A stretch of DNA of 64,000 bases, from positions 1 to 64,000 of the forward strand of contig JALMLS010000155.1 in assembly GCA_038496445.1 (NCBI GenBank), given 5' to 3'. The stretch comes from Trichosphaerium sp. ATCC 40318 (taxonomy: Eukaryota; Discosea; Flabellinia; Trichosidae). The notes under the pieces are model-generated. The model had not been told where the DNA came from. It was given only the letters and a program-made list of their open reading frames with translations, and did not search any database. A program made the position numbers and the translations under genes. Shown here piece by piece: positions 32,838 to 44,966 of the stretch (the first letter of the stretch is position 1; the number at the start of each line of letters is the position of its first letter).

Positions 32838-34432
32838 ATGTCATTGAATAACCTACCCGATGAGCTGTCTTTAGAGATAATATTTCGTATTGGTTATCCA
32901 AAAAGTATACTGTCTTTTGCGACTTGCTCTCAATACTGGTAAAGTTTTTAATCCGCGTCAGAGAGTCCAAACGCCGAAAATGGCTAATGTTTTTCAAAAG
33001 GCACTCACTTTGCGGCGATGACGTTGTTTGGAGGCATTTATGTTGTACTCTATGGCAAGTACTAGAAAAATCGCCACCTCCAGGCAAGATAGACACTGGT
33101 GAAAGCCTAAAAAGCGAAGAACAAAAAAACAATGAAATGGAGACGTGGAACGAGTACTTTAAGCGTTGTTTCCTATTCAACACGTATTTCGAAGGTCTGT
33201 CAGCTCAAACTGGTGGATGGAAGCCGTATCCAGGTGCGTACAATCCGTTTACATTAACATCTGTGTTAGCTAACTTTATTGTTCTTCTTCGTAGTGGCTA
33301 CGTACTTTAAGAGGTTAACAAGGCAAGCTGACAATGTTGACAAAGGAATTCCATTCAAAGGTTAGTTGTAAACCTTACACTTAGCTTCGCAAGATGTTTT
33401 TTACCTTCTGAAGATGTCATTCATTTACTCACGTGATTTTAGGCTTCCTTTTTTGGCCTTACTTTAGACGAGCTCATAATACTATTGGTATATGTGCTGG
33501 TATGACAACCATGGTTGGTGAGTTCAACGAACATAAAATCATAAGGTACTGCATTGGAAGAAAGCTCATTGGTGTTTGAAATCACGTTTTTCCTAAAACT
33601 CGTTTTAAATTGTTTTTAGAGTGACTGAAGTATCGAAAATATGTGGAGCAGCGTTACGTGTTGGTGGTAAATATGTATTGATGCCATTTCTACGATGTAA
33701 TTGTATTCTTGGTTACTGGGAAGGACGATATTCTGAGGAAAAATACAATTACTTTTACTTGGTAATGACAGGTACAACTTTACTTGTTACACTGATGATA
33801 CATGGCCTCTAACTCTCTATTTTCATTATAGATATTTCATATGATCTAGGACCTCTTAGTGTATGTCATATACCCTTTTATCAAGGCTCTTACTAATATT
33901 TCTTAGTCTATTGTACCTGTTGCTAAAAATATCATGAACCTAAACATACAGGTACAAACCCTCACCTCGTTTCAACTTGATTGTTAACCGAGCTATACAG
34001 TACTCTGGAACCGTCTTGTGCACGATATCTGATGCTCCCAAGGCATTACCAATGACAGTTACTATCCGTAATGTATCTTCGACTAGATCTGGGAGTATAC
34101 CACTGCTTGGAAAAGCATCACCACTTATTACTGTCAATGACTTAGGGACAGTGTCTGTCACTATTAATGTTGATGGTAAAGAGACCCAGTATGATGGTTC
34201 TTTCTTCTCTATGCATGATAAGCTGTGGAATGATCATAAAGTACATCGTTATGTTCGCGATACTAAGGATAAGCCTCTAGAGTATGGTATGCTTTTTGAA
34301 GAGTCTGATGGTAAGTACTCCATGTTTAGTATAAGAGGTGATTGTATGTTCGGTAATCTACATGATAATGATAGCTTTTATTTACAACATAAGCGTAACT
34401 ATCATCAAAAGATTAGAGAGATATATATGTAA
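32838..34432 (+). CDS. F-box protein with an unrecognised beta-rich C-terminal domain
   Basis: ATG at 32,838; LNNLPDELSLEIIFRIGYPK and SILSFATCSQYW form the F-box. It splices into SKRRKWLMFFKRHSLCGDDV and VVWRHLCCTLWQVLEK, the usual W(R/K)xLC after an F-box, then NTYFEGLSAQTGGWKPYPGA. Further exons give GFLFWPYFRRAHNTIGICAG, ICGAALRVGGKYVLMPFLRC and a long last exon (about 33,960-34,432) that is beta-rich and ends REIYM-stop. The protein would be a substrate receptor of an SCF ubiquitin ligase. One intron ends CACGTGATTTTAG. Some internal junctions are approximate. Confidence 0.65.
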
Positions 34433-34834
34433 TACAATACAATAATAATAAGTCGTACTTTCTTTGATGTTGGCGTACATTGTAATATCTCATAGCTTTT
34501 TTCTAAGCAACATTGTATTCAAGCAACCTCAGTTTAAGGGTAACTGAATCACAAACAGGACCTACCTCTACAGGGTTTGTTTGTGTTCTTAGTCTTAATC
34601 ACGACTAGAAACGGAAACAGTCAATAAAAGTGATTATCACGTGGGGATAAGCAAACTTGCGGTTTATACTTTTCTTCTCCGTGTGTTGAACAAAATTTAT
34701 CTTCAACCTTTTTTGCCTTGTGTCCTGATGCGTCATTGACCCGGAGTGTTTGTGTACGTTTTTTAGGAGTTGAGAAAGAAACGACTTCCACACTAGAAAA
34801 GTAGCATATCTTCCTTTTATTTCATCCGCCAACA
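34433..34834. other. Intergenic stretch
   Basis: No coding signal; one CACGTG at about 34,638. Confidence 0.4.
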
Positions 34835-35450
34835 ATGCTAACAGACTGTATTAACGAAGTATCTAGTAATAGCGATATAAACGCTGAGCTATTAGACATA
34901 CCAAACGAGATACTCGCTCACTTATTCAATGCTTGCGGCGCTATGATCGATTTTCTGTTTCCCAAAGCTGCAACCGACTATATGAAGTTATACATAATCA
35001 CGTGGGATACAAGAGAATTAATATACCCGCATATGAAGCAACTTCTCATTGTTCACGTCTTTGTGGCAGTCCATTATTAAAAAATACAAATATAAGCGTC
35101 CAGTCACCTTCAGACTCAGATCTTAGTATGCTTTCAGGTGCCCTACACCTTACACTTAAGTTTAGAACCAAGAGTATCTTGCTAACAGATGACGGATTGA
35201 AGTCTATTTGTGGTGTACATCACTTATCATTAAAGAACTGTAACAGTGTCACAGACACAGGATTAATGCCGCTAGTGGGCACACCTCCAGTCCATCCACT
35301 TGTATGGCGTTCCATGAGGTGTCAGCTCTATTTTGTAACAATAAGGCTATTTGCACAGTTAACTAGTATGTAACCTATCACAGTGATATGTTCCTGTGGA
35401 GCCCTAAAGTGATTGCCGAAAGTCTTGCGCGTGCTATTTGAAAAGTTAAA
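34835..35450 (+). pseudogene. F-box/LRR gene with frameshift
   Basis: ATG at 34,835; the frame reads LLDIPNEILAHL, then the F-box continues only in another frame as IQCLRRYDRFSVSQSCNRLY, with no room for an intron, so there is a one-base shift near 34,920. The second frame continues to LRR sequence (LTDDGLKSICGVHHLSLKNC, NSVTDTGLMPLVG), a Cys-containing LRR pattern, and stops at 35,373. The 3' part (ACCTATCACAGTGAT...) recurs at 38,498. The shape is that of a decayed F-box/LRR ubiquitin-ligase receptor. Confidence 0.6.
35368..35450. repeat. Direct repeat with 38,498-38,590
   Basis: GTAACCTATCACAGTGAT followed by TGGAGC, then AGTGATTG..GAAAGTCTTGC appears in the same order in both places, in the same orientation, with scattered changes. 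The first copy is the tail of the F-box/LRR pseudogene, suggesting the second is a copy of that gene's 3' end. Confidence 0.6.
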
Positions 35451-36619
35451 TGAGCTTTTTCAGGTAGGAACGATAAACAGATTCAAACTGCTTGGTATCT
35501 CTTAACTATGTTTTACGAAGACAAGTATGTTGATATTTTTTTTTGGCAGTTCGTAATGTAGAGCACAAGCACTAATAAATACGTAATAATAACCAACCGA
35601 AGAGCTAAGTGATGTAGCGTTTTATGTAGTGATACTTTACAATCTAGATGTCAACAATTACCAAGAACACGGTTGATGTCTAAGCACACCTGTACACTGA
35701 TTGAGTACTGTCTGATGAAAGCTCACTTGCACAGTCATTACATTTTTACCATCTTGAGTATGCGATCCACTTACTTTCCTCAATCTTTCGCCACCAATGA
35801 CCTAAGTATAAAATAAAGTCACCACGTGATTTCAAGTTTCTAAAAAAACTAGTGTATTTTTTGGGCAGCTTCCCCAACAATCACTACAATATATAATCAG
35901 ATATACGCTCTAAACAGCACTTAATTACATTTACTAAGAGTTAATTGGTCAATACCTCCATCTTCGTCTGAAAAAAAGTTTGTACTTTTTCAACACCATT
36001 TGAATACAGCTACTTCTTCACAAAGGACAGAACAAAATATGGCTATAAGAAGTAAACTAACGACTTGTAGGAAGTGTTGTGTCATCTTGGGTTTCTGATG
36101 ATGAGACCAGTTACCTTGAAATTATCCGATATTGTACTACCATTGGTTTTGTTGTAAAAAGATGTAATTGATTCACAACCATTCCGCCGGTGCACGGCTA
36201 GTGTTGTGGAAAGCTGGATTTAACACCCTTGAATTAGTGACGAGAACTTTTAATAAAACCCTATTGTTGAACAGCAAACTCAAACCGTTTAATTTGCACA
36301 TTTTTGAAAAAACTGAGTCATGCGTGAGACTATGACGAATAGCATTCTATACTCAAAAAGCAATACAATAGCAACGGTAATTCTCTTACAGCCTAAGGGT
36401 TTATCCTGTTCTTGCTAGATGTAGTGCAACCCTGAGAACACAGCATCAGAACCTACATATTAACCAGCTTAGGCGTTACATAGTTTTTGAAGTTGCCTGA
36501 GACATTTATCACGCAAAAGGCTTAAAAACTCTATTAGATGCGCAGAAAATGCTAACCCAACTCGTTTATCAAGATTTTTCACACACTGGCAACGGATGAC
36601 TTCATGACACGTCCACGGT
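35451..36619. other. Gene-poor stretch with dispersed repeat
   Basis: No gene seen. Contains the 36,129-36,205 copy of the dispersed repeat also found at 28,031-28,105 and one CACGTG (about 35,822). Confidence 0.35.
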
Positions 36620-38190
36620 TATTATTGCCTGGCCAGAACTGTTTTCTTGATTATCTCTTACCTTGTACCACTCCTTCACATGCGTTCCCTGTACACCACA
36701 TATCCTTTACCGTCCTTTTTTCTATTTATAACTTTGTAGCCATACAGTTGGGTACGCCTGTAAAGGCTACGCTTCTAATGATAGATATTGAAGTGGGATG
36801 TGATAGCGGGTGTACTGTAAATTTATAGCTTCAGTTCTTTTATTATAACGGAGTCTCTAATGAGTTTGTGTAACTAAATATTTGTAATTAGCGGACAGGA
36901 CAATAATTTGTAATATTTATAAAGCGTTTAATGATGTTTTTTTATTTTATTGAATTTTCAAAACCAGTTTGGTTTTCGATCACCCATCATTTTAATGTCC
37001 TCCGAAGACAATGTATTACAATAAACTATTATCCTTAATATCGGTTTACATTTAACAGAAACCGAGGAATATATTTATATTCTTACATTGCGGGCATTTT
37101 AAGCAAAAATCTCGGCTGACTTTCCTTTTTAAGAACTGTTCCGTCTTTCCTGACTTGACATGACTTGGATCATTATCTCAAACCATAACCTCAATGGCTA
37201 CTATCCACTACCTTTTCCTATCTGCTCCATGTCGTATTGCTCATATTGGTGCTCTTGCCACTGGCACTGACGTAACTCTCAAGGTACTAAGCTGTGACCG
37301 AAACAATGAGATCTAACCATCTCTTAGCCTGTAGATTTAGCCAACGGTGAACATAAACAAGAAGCTTATTTGAAAATAAACCCAAAACACCAAGTACCAT
37401 CTGTAACTGAAGGAGATGTTGTTGTCCGTGACTCAAGTGCTATTCTTAGGTAACATACAAGAACACATTTCCTCTGCAAAGACAAAATAATTTTAATGCT
37501 TACACCCTAAAAATAGGTATTTTAGTATTCAGAATCCGTCACCTATTTACCCTATAAACAATGCAGTAGCACTGGCTCCAGTACGTTTACAAACTTTTAT
37601 GAATGAATTGATCAAAACACAATATCACGTTTTGTGAAACGATAATTAAGTTGTTTTTTAGATCGACTCTGCATATGAATCTATTCGTAGTGATATCTTC
37701 AACACCTGCAACAAGTTTGCTGTTGAGAATTACTTTGTTTCAAAGGGACCAAATCCAAGAGATCCATGTCCTAAAAAGCTGAAAGAGATCACCGATAAAC
37801 TACAAGCTGAGGTATTTTTAGCAACTGTTTTTTTGCGTTTTCTGCATTTGCTTACTCTTTTGATTAGTTAGCATTCTATGAGAAGAACTACTTCAAGAAG
37901 TCACGTTTCTTGGTTGGATACTCTGTATCCATGGCTGATTATGCACTTTGTGTTTCTCTCGCTCAAGCTACTGGTACTGGATACAAGGAAGCTCTTCCTA
38001 AAAAGATTGCTTCTTTGTTCAAAAAAATCAAGAAAGATCCTGTGTACAAAGAAGCACACAAAGCTTTCTTTGACTTTGCCAGCACTATCGAATAATCATT
38101 GTCATTATGAATAAATACATCTATCAAGAGTAGCAAGTTACCAAAGGCGTTGTGTATTGTTCTTTTTATTTTGTAAAAGGTCGTCTAGTT
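36620..38190. repeat. Right arm of the large inverted repeat
   Basis: Reverse complement of 28,590-29,915. This arm is longer because it retains the about 230 bases deleted from the left arm. It carries the intact GST-like gene on the plus strand and its upstream flank. Confidence 0.85.
37194..38095 (+). CDS. Glutathione S-transferase-like protein, intact copy
   Basis: ATG 37,194; TAA 38,093-38,095. Five exons splice cleanly: MATIHYLFLSAPCRIAHIGA; DLANGEHKQEAYLKINPKHQ plus VPSVTEGDVVVRDSSAILR; YFSIQNPSPIYPINNAVALA; DSAYESIRSDIFNTCNKFAV; LAFYEKNYFKKSRFLVGYSV and SMADYALCVSLAQATG, ending ASTIE. Donors include GTACTAAG and GTACGTTT. NPKHQVPSV and DSSAIL are the glutathione-contacting loop and helix of the GST thioredoxin-like N-domain; FLVGYSVSMADY matches the C-domain N-capping box region. 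The total is about 195 residues. It would be a cytosolic conjugating or related enzyme. The exact class is not clear. Confidence 0.75.
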
Positions 38191-39108
38191 TGCCAGAAAG
38201 GTTTTATTATTATTTGACTCAAACCGCGTAAGACTGACGCACTAACTAACTAACTGTACGCCAAGTGAGCTTCATAACAACATTGACACGTCGCACTGCT
38301 TTCCAGTACGCTAAAGCTATTCTCTCAGCTAAACTACAAACAAGCAAATAATCAAAACAACCATTCGCAAGAACAGTTATTGAAGAGGATTTTGTTTGGT
38401 TACAATACCTTATAAACTGTAGAGCGTCAGGATTTAATTAGAAATATGTTGAGTTAGTAATAAAGCTTTTGGTGTTTCGTGAGAATATGTAACTGCTACA
38501 GTAACCTATCACAGTGATGTGATACTGGAGCGCTGAGAGTGATTGAGGAAAGTCTTGCTACTGATACAGTGTTTGAGAAGTAAGTTAAAACCATTCACTT
38601 ACAGCGAAACTTCTGTGATTAGGCAATGCGCAAGAAATTCACTACCAAACAGTACTGGCAAATTGTAAAGTCGCATACTTTATTTCTACAACAAAAGTCA
38701 CGTGATTCAAAAACACTTTTATTGCTAATGCACAAATTACTCAAGTCTTCTCAAACATCCGTGCAGGTGAATACTATATGCAATGGGCCTAAAAGCGATA
38801 AAGTTTACTACTGTTGTCATAACGTAATGTCCAGGCACTAGCTACAAGCAAAATAAAACTGTTGATACTACGGAAGGTTGTATGCTGCTGGTGATTCTTT
38901 TTTAAACGTTTTCAACGAGTCTTGCGTAAGAACTACCAAACCAAGGACAAAATACGGGAGAAGAGCCATAAAAGAGTTTTGAGGCACCGGTAAAACTCTT
39001 GTGAATCATTGGTTCTTTCTTCATCAGAAAAATCATCTCGGAAAAAAAATCACAAGCAGTACACAAACCCGGATAAAAACAACATTCATTCAAAACCAAG
39101 ATACAAAC
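38191..39108. other. Gene-poor stretch with repeat remnant
   Basis: Contains the second copy of the F-box/LRR 3' repeat (38,498-38,590), followed in the same direction by a 71-codon frame (38,626-38,841) of no recognised family, perhaps a decayed exon. TCACGTGA occurs at about 38,699. Confidence 0.35.
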
Positions 39109-39573
39109 ATGACAACTCAACACCTCTACTTACCAATTCTTGCCGTACTGCTCACTTCGTTCGTGTGCTATGTCTCATGTGAAGACGAAGCGAACTGTGT
39201 TTTCAGTTGGTGCTCTAAAAAGTACAAACAATATGCGAAAGATGGTACGAACCACTTTCTCCTAAAAGCCTGCCGTACTAAAAGTCTATCTTTAGTTCTA
39301 ATAACTGACACCGTGTTTTGTTCTGATATTTGGGGTAGCTGTCCAGCAGACACTTTAAAAGACGTAAGTGCCAGACCACGCTTTTAGTTTGTTTTCAAAA
39401 CTGCTATTCATCACGTGACATTATCAAAGGGCGACGATGGCAAATTGAAGAAAATAAGCGGATCTAGAAAATGTAAACGTTGTAACAAGCGTTCTGACAA
39501 TGGTAACAAGTGCAACAATTACTCTGTAGACATGTCAGGTGATTTCGGTCAATCAGTTTACAGATGCAACTAA
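39109..39573 (+). CDS. Small secreted Cys-rich protein
   Basis: ATG 39,109 opens a clear signal peptide (MTTQHLYLPILAVLLTSFVC, cleavage near YVSC-EDEA). Exon 1 continues with CVFSWCSKKYKQYAKDG, LLKACRTK, CSDIWGSCPADTLKD and a GTAAGT donor; the intron holds CACGTG. Exon 2 reads GDDGKLKKISGSRKCKRCNK, NGNKCNNYSVD and QSVYRCN-stop at 39,571-39,573. About 130 residues with roughly ten cysteines point to a disulphide-rich extracellular protein, function unknown. It could be an effector, an antimicrobial or a surface protein. Confidence 0.7.
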
Positions 39574-40419
39574 CGCGTTTGTTACTCCTGTTTGTTTCCT
39601 CAACAATTCGAAATGTACTCATTTGTACTCCCCCAAACTGTTGACAAGCAAATAAACTCATCCTCAATACATATATTCTAGTTAAACTGACCTTCTCACG
39701 TAAATCTTGAGAGAGTTTATTACACCACACTTTTCTTAGGTTGTTTGTGATCACAATAGCCCTAACGTCTAATAGCGGCGATGAGTGGTCTACTTTGGAC
39801 TGGAATTTGTTTGTAGTAGCTTTAACCACAGTTTATTTACGCCTGCTGATCCAATAAAGGAAACTATAGCGCCAGCATAGTGGATTGAAGTCCAGGTGAT
39901 AAAAGAATTTAAAAATTAAGTTGTACTGCATCTTCTACGCGTTAAAGCTGATGTGAAGCAATTCAGAAAGCTTGCAAATTTCTAAGTCAGAAAAAGCTTC
40001 TTTTGCCACACTGGCTCCTGTACTTTCACCAGGTGGATTTAAACACTCAATCATTGAATTTAAAGGCTGTTTTATTGCAAAAGGCGGGAATGCTATCGCA
40101 CAAAAGAAGACGAACACAACAGGAGCATAGCAGGTACGGACACACGCGATCAAACGTGTTTGGCACAAAACGGTAGCGGTACAGTTTTTTTAACTTCTAT
40201 TGCAACCAAAAAGTAATTTAGTAACAAAAAACGCTTGTCTGTCATGACACACAACGTTCAGTAACAATTGCAAGGTAAAACGCTCTTTTCACATTTGAGT
40301 ACCAAAACCTGGCTCCAGGTTGAAATTTCACGGAAAACAAAAGATCAATCAAGACCTTACCCCTACTTAAGGTAAAACTATTTGGGTTGAATCAATCAAG
40401 CATCACATCACGCACAAAA
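39574..40419. other. Intergenic stretch with a short repeat
   Basis: About 39,590-39,675 (minus strand) carries SLFACQQF...STFRIVEE-like sequence that recurs at 56,344-56,420. A minus-strand frame at 40,168-39,935 has a hydrophobic start (APVVFVFFCAIAFPPF) but no clear gene structure; it could be a small secreted protein. Confidence 0.35.
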
Positions 40420-41063
40420 ATGGCATTTGAAGCAGCGCAGCAATTAATGTTACTCGGAATTGGAGAGTATGCGTTTAATTCCTTTAACTTGCCTCAACAA
40501 GTTGCAACAGAAGTTGCAGAGGAAGTTGCAGAAGAAGGTGTAGAAGAAGTCGAGAACAATTCTAACTCAAAACGGCCGGGTAGAACCAGAATACCAGAAG
40601 AAGCAAAGAAGATACTTCTAGAATATCCTTTAACACTGTATATCTAATTTTCGCTATGCTTATCCTTTAATTTCTTTAACTCTAACTAACATTCTACAAA
40701 ACGCAACCTTATCCCACAAACGACGAAAAGACGCAAATATGTAACCAAACGGGTCTAACATTAAAGGCAGTGAACAATTGGTTCCAAAACCAACGCAACC
40801 GCAATAACGCGACGAAGAAAAGGCGAGGACCATTACCGCGTAAAACAACAGTCAAAAGGCGACGTAAGGCGCCAGTCAAGACGCAAGAAGCCCCGAAATA
40901 CGAAAATGCGCCTACGTCATTCATACCACCAGCTGTTAAGATACAACTTCAACAATACAGGCGCATAAAGGTAGAGCACTCAGCGCAGTTGGGCGTCCCG
41001 CCGAATTACAACCCACCATCATACAACCCTCCCTCATACCACCCACCATCGTACCCGCACTAA
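40420..41063 (+). CDS. TALE-like homeobox transcription factor, two exons joined by a U12-type intron
   Basis: ATG 40,420; TAA 41,061-41,063; 191 residues. Exon 1 ends [18 protein letters not shown]. Exon 2 continues [20 protein letters not shown] and [18 protein letters not shown], so the homeodomain is roughly residues 51-110. PYP before helix 2 and TGLT..xVNNWF.N.R.R in helix 3 are typical of TALE or fungal-type atypical homeodomains. The C-terminus is basic ([18 protein letters not shown]) and then Pro/Tyr-rich with [16 protein letters not shown] repeats. The exons can only be joined in frame by the AT-AC intron listed separately; no AG occurs between 40,623 and 40,700 to serve a GT-AG intron. 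It should be a nuclear DNA-binding regulator. Confidence 0.8.
40623..40690 (+). other. U12-type (minor spliceosome) AT-AC intron, 68 bases
   Basis: The intron starts ATATCCTTT, the U12 5' splice consensus, and ends TAACTAAC. A branch site TTCTTTAAC (40,672-40,680) is close to the TTCCTTAAC consensus, with the branch A about 11-12 bases from the 3' end. Removing it joins GA to ATTCTAC, giving the codon GAA (Glu) and an unbroken homeodomain. Confidence 0.85.
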
Positions 41064-41177
41064 CACGCCCTCCAACTTAGTTATTAAGCCGCTAGGTGTC
41101 TTAAACAAAGGAAGTGGATAGCTCAGGCCTAACACTGCAACTATTCATCTCTACACCTACACCACTCCTTGTTTTAC

Positions 41178-42211
41178 ATGAATAGGCGGTTAATTACTAA
41201 GTTGGTACCATGGGCTGCACCAGCAGTTGGGTACTTACTTCTACGCGTAAATATGCACTAACACAATATATAGAGCGCTCACACTTGGTGTTGGAATTGC
41301 TACAGCTGCTGTGTGGTTGTATTCTAACAGTACACCCAGTACTGCTAATGAGAGCACAAAAAATGAAGTCTCTAGGTATGTACGCGTACGTAGACTGCAC
41401 TCTAACATTTTTTGTAGCCCTTCTTCCCCAATTATACTAAATTATAGAAAATACGCTAGCGAACGCACTGGTTCGTTACCGAGGATAGCTATAACAACAA
41501 ATAACGTACTAAAAAAACTTTTCCTTCAAACTACAACTCATTTGACAGTATATTGGTTAGATTCTCCTAAAACCAAAAGGATCTGCATATGAACTCATTC
41601 CAGAGGCCGTTGAAGTATTGAAATGGCTTTGTGGTTTGAGTGATGTATACTTAATTACAGACGTACGTAAACGCATACCAACACATAAAAACCAAGTTTT
41701 TAGTTGTTTTTAAATCATTTAGAAAATCACGTTAAAATAACCTTAATGTCCTCAATAATCGTTTTAGGTTCAAACTGATGAGCAAGAAAATAATGCCACA
41801 CGATTACTTCAGGCTAGTGGTATTTTTACAAGTGGTATGAACCCTTGTAAGCTATTATTCTCAGAGAAACTCGATGGACGAATAGCAATGATACGACAAA
41901 TCAAACCAATACTACACATCGATCGTACGCAACTGGTTTACTCAAAAAATTTCTTTCCTTTTTACCAAGTTTGTGGTGGTTTTGACAGTTTTGGAGATGG
42001 GTCTGTTTGAAAAATTTTCGTGAATATTTTTTTGTGGCTTTGCAATTTGTTTATTTTTGTTTTAGCATCAGAATACGTCATAAATAAGTTACGTCAGTTT
42101 TTTGAAGGCCTAGCACTTATTACACCAGAAGCAAAATTAAAAAAAGGGATATTCACAGCTGCTAGTTTATCGCAGCTATTCCCTGAACACCAACAAGGTG
42201 CTCGAATGTAA
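41178..42211 (+). CDS. PEX22: PEX22-like peroxin
   Basis: ATG 41,178, TAA 42,209-42,211. Exon 1 (MNRRLITKLVPWAAPAVG) splices into a hydrophobic anchor (LTLGVGIATAAVWLYSNSTP). Later exons: RIAITTNNVLKKLFLQTTTH, AYELIPEAVEVLKWLCGLSD, VYLITDVRKRIP, ATRLLQASGIFTSGMNPCKL, LLFSEKLDGRIAMIRQIKPI, LHIDRT, and a last exon ending LFPEHQQGARM. The order (vy-LITxV ... GLF..G.NPxK-LLF-s...Gr...iRQi.P.lHID) is the PEX22 core fold that anchors the ubiquitin-conjugating PEX4 at the peroxisome. The N-terminal TM agrees. PEX22 is poorly conserved, so the call rests on motif order. It sits just upstream of the KARI gene in the same direction. Confidence 0.7.
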
Positions 42212-42631
42212 AATAATACCAAACAATAAAAAAAAATAGAGATGAATCAAAAACCCGTTATTTGAACGTGTCAACCCATAAGACTTTCGAAACTCACTCT
42301 TGTACTATCAACATGTATTTAAAACATGCCCGTTCTATGTGATAGCATCGCTAGTAAACAGTTGCATCGAAAATTCTGACACCATTTTAAGTTTGGCACA
42401 AAAAAGTCGAGAACTGTATGACATGTAGGTACAGAGCTCCAATTGTGCCCTAAATCAACAAGTCGAAGAGCGATAAAGAAATTAATTACCACTTCCAATA
42501 TGTAGCTCTACGTTGTTTATCCACGTGACACGTTTTATTCTGTTAAATAATCTGGAATTTGAGTGGTTCAAACTGAACGTTCCCGAAATCATAAAGCTGG
42601 GAACAACAAACAAAAAACTATATCCAGAACA
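42212..42631. other. Intergenic stretch, likely KARI promoter
   Basis: No coding signal. CACGTG at 42,522-42,527 lies about 105 bases upstream of the KARI ATG. Confidence 0.4.
42522..42527. promoter_or_regulatory. CACGTG E-box upstream of the KARI gene
   Basis: Palindromic E-box core within CCACGTGACAC. In yeasts such sites bind bHLH factors such as Cbf1, which act on amino-acid and mitochondrial genes; function here is inferred from position only. Confidence 0.35.
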
Positions 42632-44260
<1,629 letters not shown>

Positions 44261-44439
44261 AGCGAGGAACGTCGCGTTTTTTGAGCCTTTGTTGTATGAA
44301 TATGTTCTCTAATCCTCGTATAATGCTCGGTTACGTGGCGTTTAGATTATGAGATAATGTGAAGACAATTAAACGATGTTGTACACTATTTTGTTAAAAA
44401 TGATGTATTTACACGTAATTATGTTGCATTTAGCGTGTG

Positions 44440-44890
44440 ACAAGCATGTTAGTCGTGTTGGCGTCTGTTGTTTCCTCTACCTTTGTTACCTCGGTTTCTT
44501 CTTGAGCTAGTGATGTTTTAATAACAATTAGGCCACAATTAGGCCACAATTAACGCTTTTTACCTAGATTTCTCCTCTTTCTTGGCTACAGGTACAACTT
44601 TACCAGTAAGGTGTCTTTGGTAGTATTGGGATTTTACAGGGTAGATCATTGGTGCGTTAAAGATAATTTAAACAAAAAGTGAGGAATAACATTGAAAAAT
44701 ACGTGAAAAAAGTACGCAAGTTTTTTACACTTGCTACGACGTATCACGTGACCAATAACGAAATGCAGCATTTCTCAGAGTATCAAAGACGTTCTCAATA
44801 CATGTTAGAAGTTTTACAAGTTGACAACACAGTTTCGGTCGTAGAGTATTCAAGCAACGCGAATTCGTTAAAACGCTGAACCATTTGATG
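44440..44890 (-). CDS. Possible small basic protein
   Basis: Minus-strand pieces look coding: MVQRFNEFALLEYSTTETVL (from an ATG near 44,890), PMIYPVKSQYYQRHLTGKVV plus PVAKKEEKSR (about 44,652-44,566), and, after a CACTAG acceptor, SRRNRGNKGRGNNRRQHD-stop (near 44,459). The connecting introns are not certain. The basic, Gly/Arg-rich end is unusual. A short tandem repeat (AGGCCACAATT twice) lies inside the last intron. No family recognised. Confidence 0.35.
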
Positions 44891-44966
44891 TGGACGTCTC
44901 TAGCGTGAACGTCACGCTTGTATAGCTCTTGATTGAACTTAGATACAGAGTGGGAACATGATCTTT

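Noticed and set aside
36690-36720. ATATCCTTTACC as a second U12 5' splice site
   Set aside because: It lies in the non-coding arm of the inverted repeat with no exon to its left and no branch site or AC end at a suitable distance.
28590-38190. Inverted repeat as an assembly artefact
   Set aside because: The arms differ by many substitutions and a 230-base deletion, which an assembly mirror would not produce.
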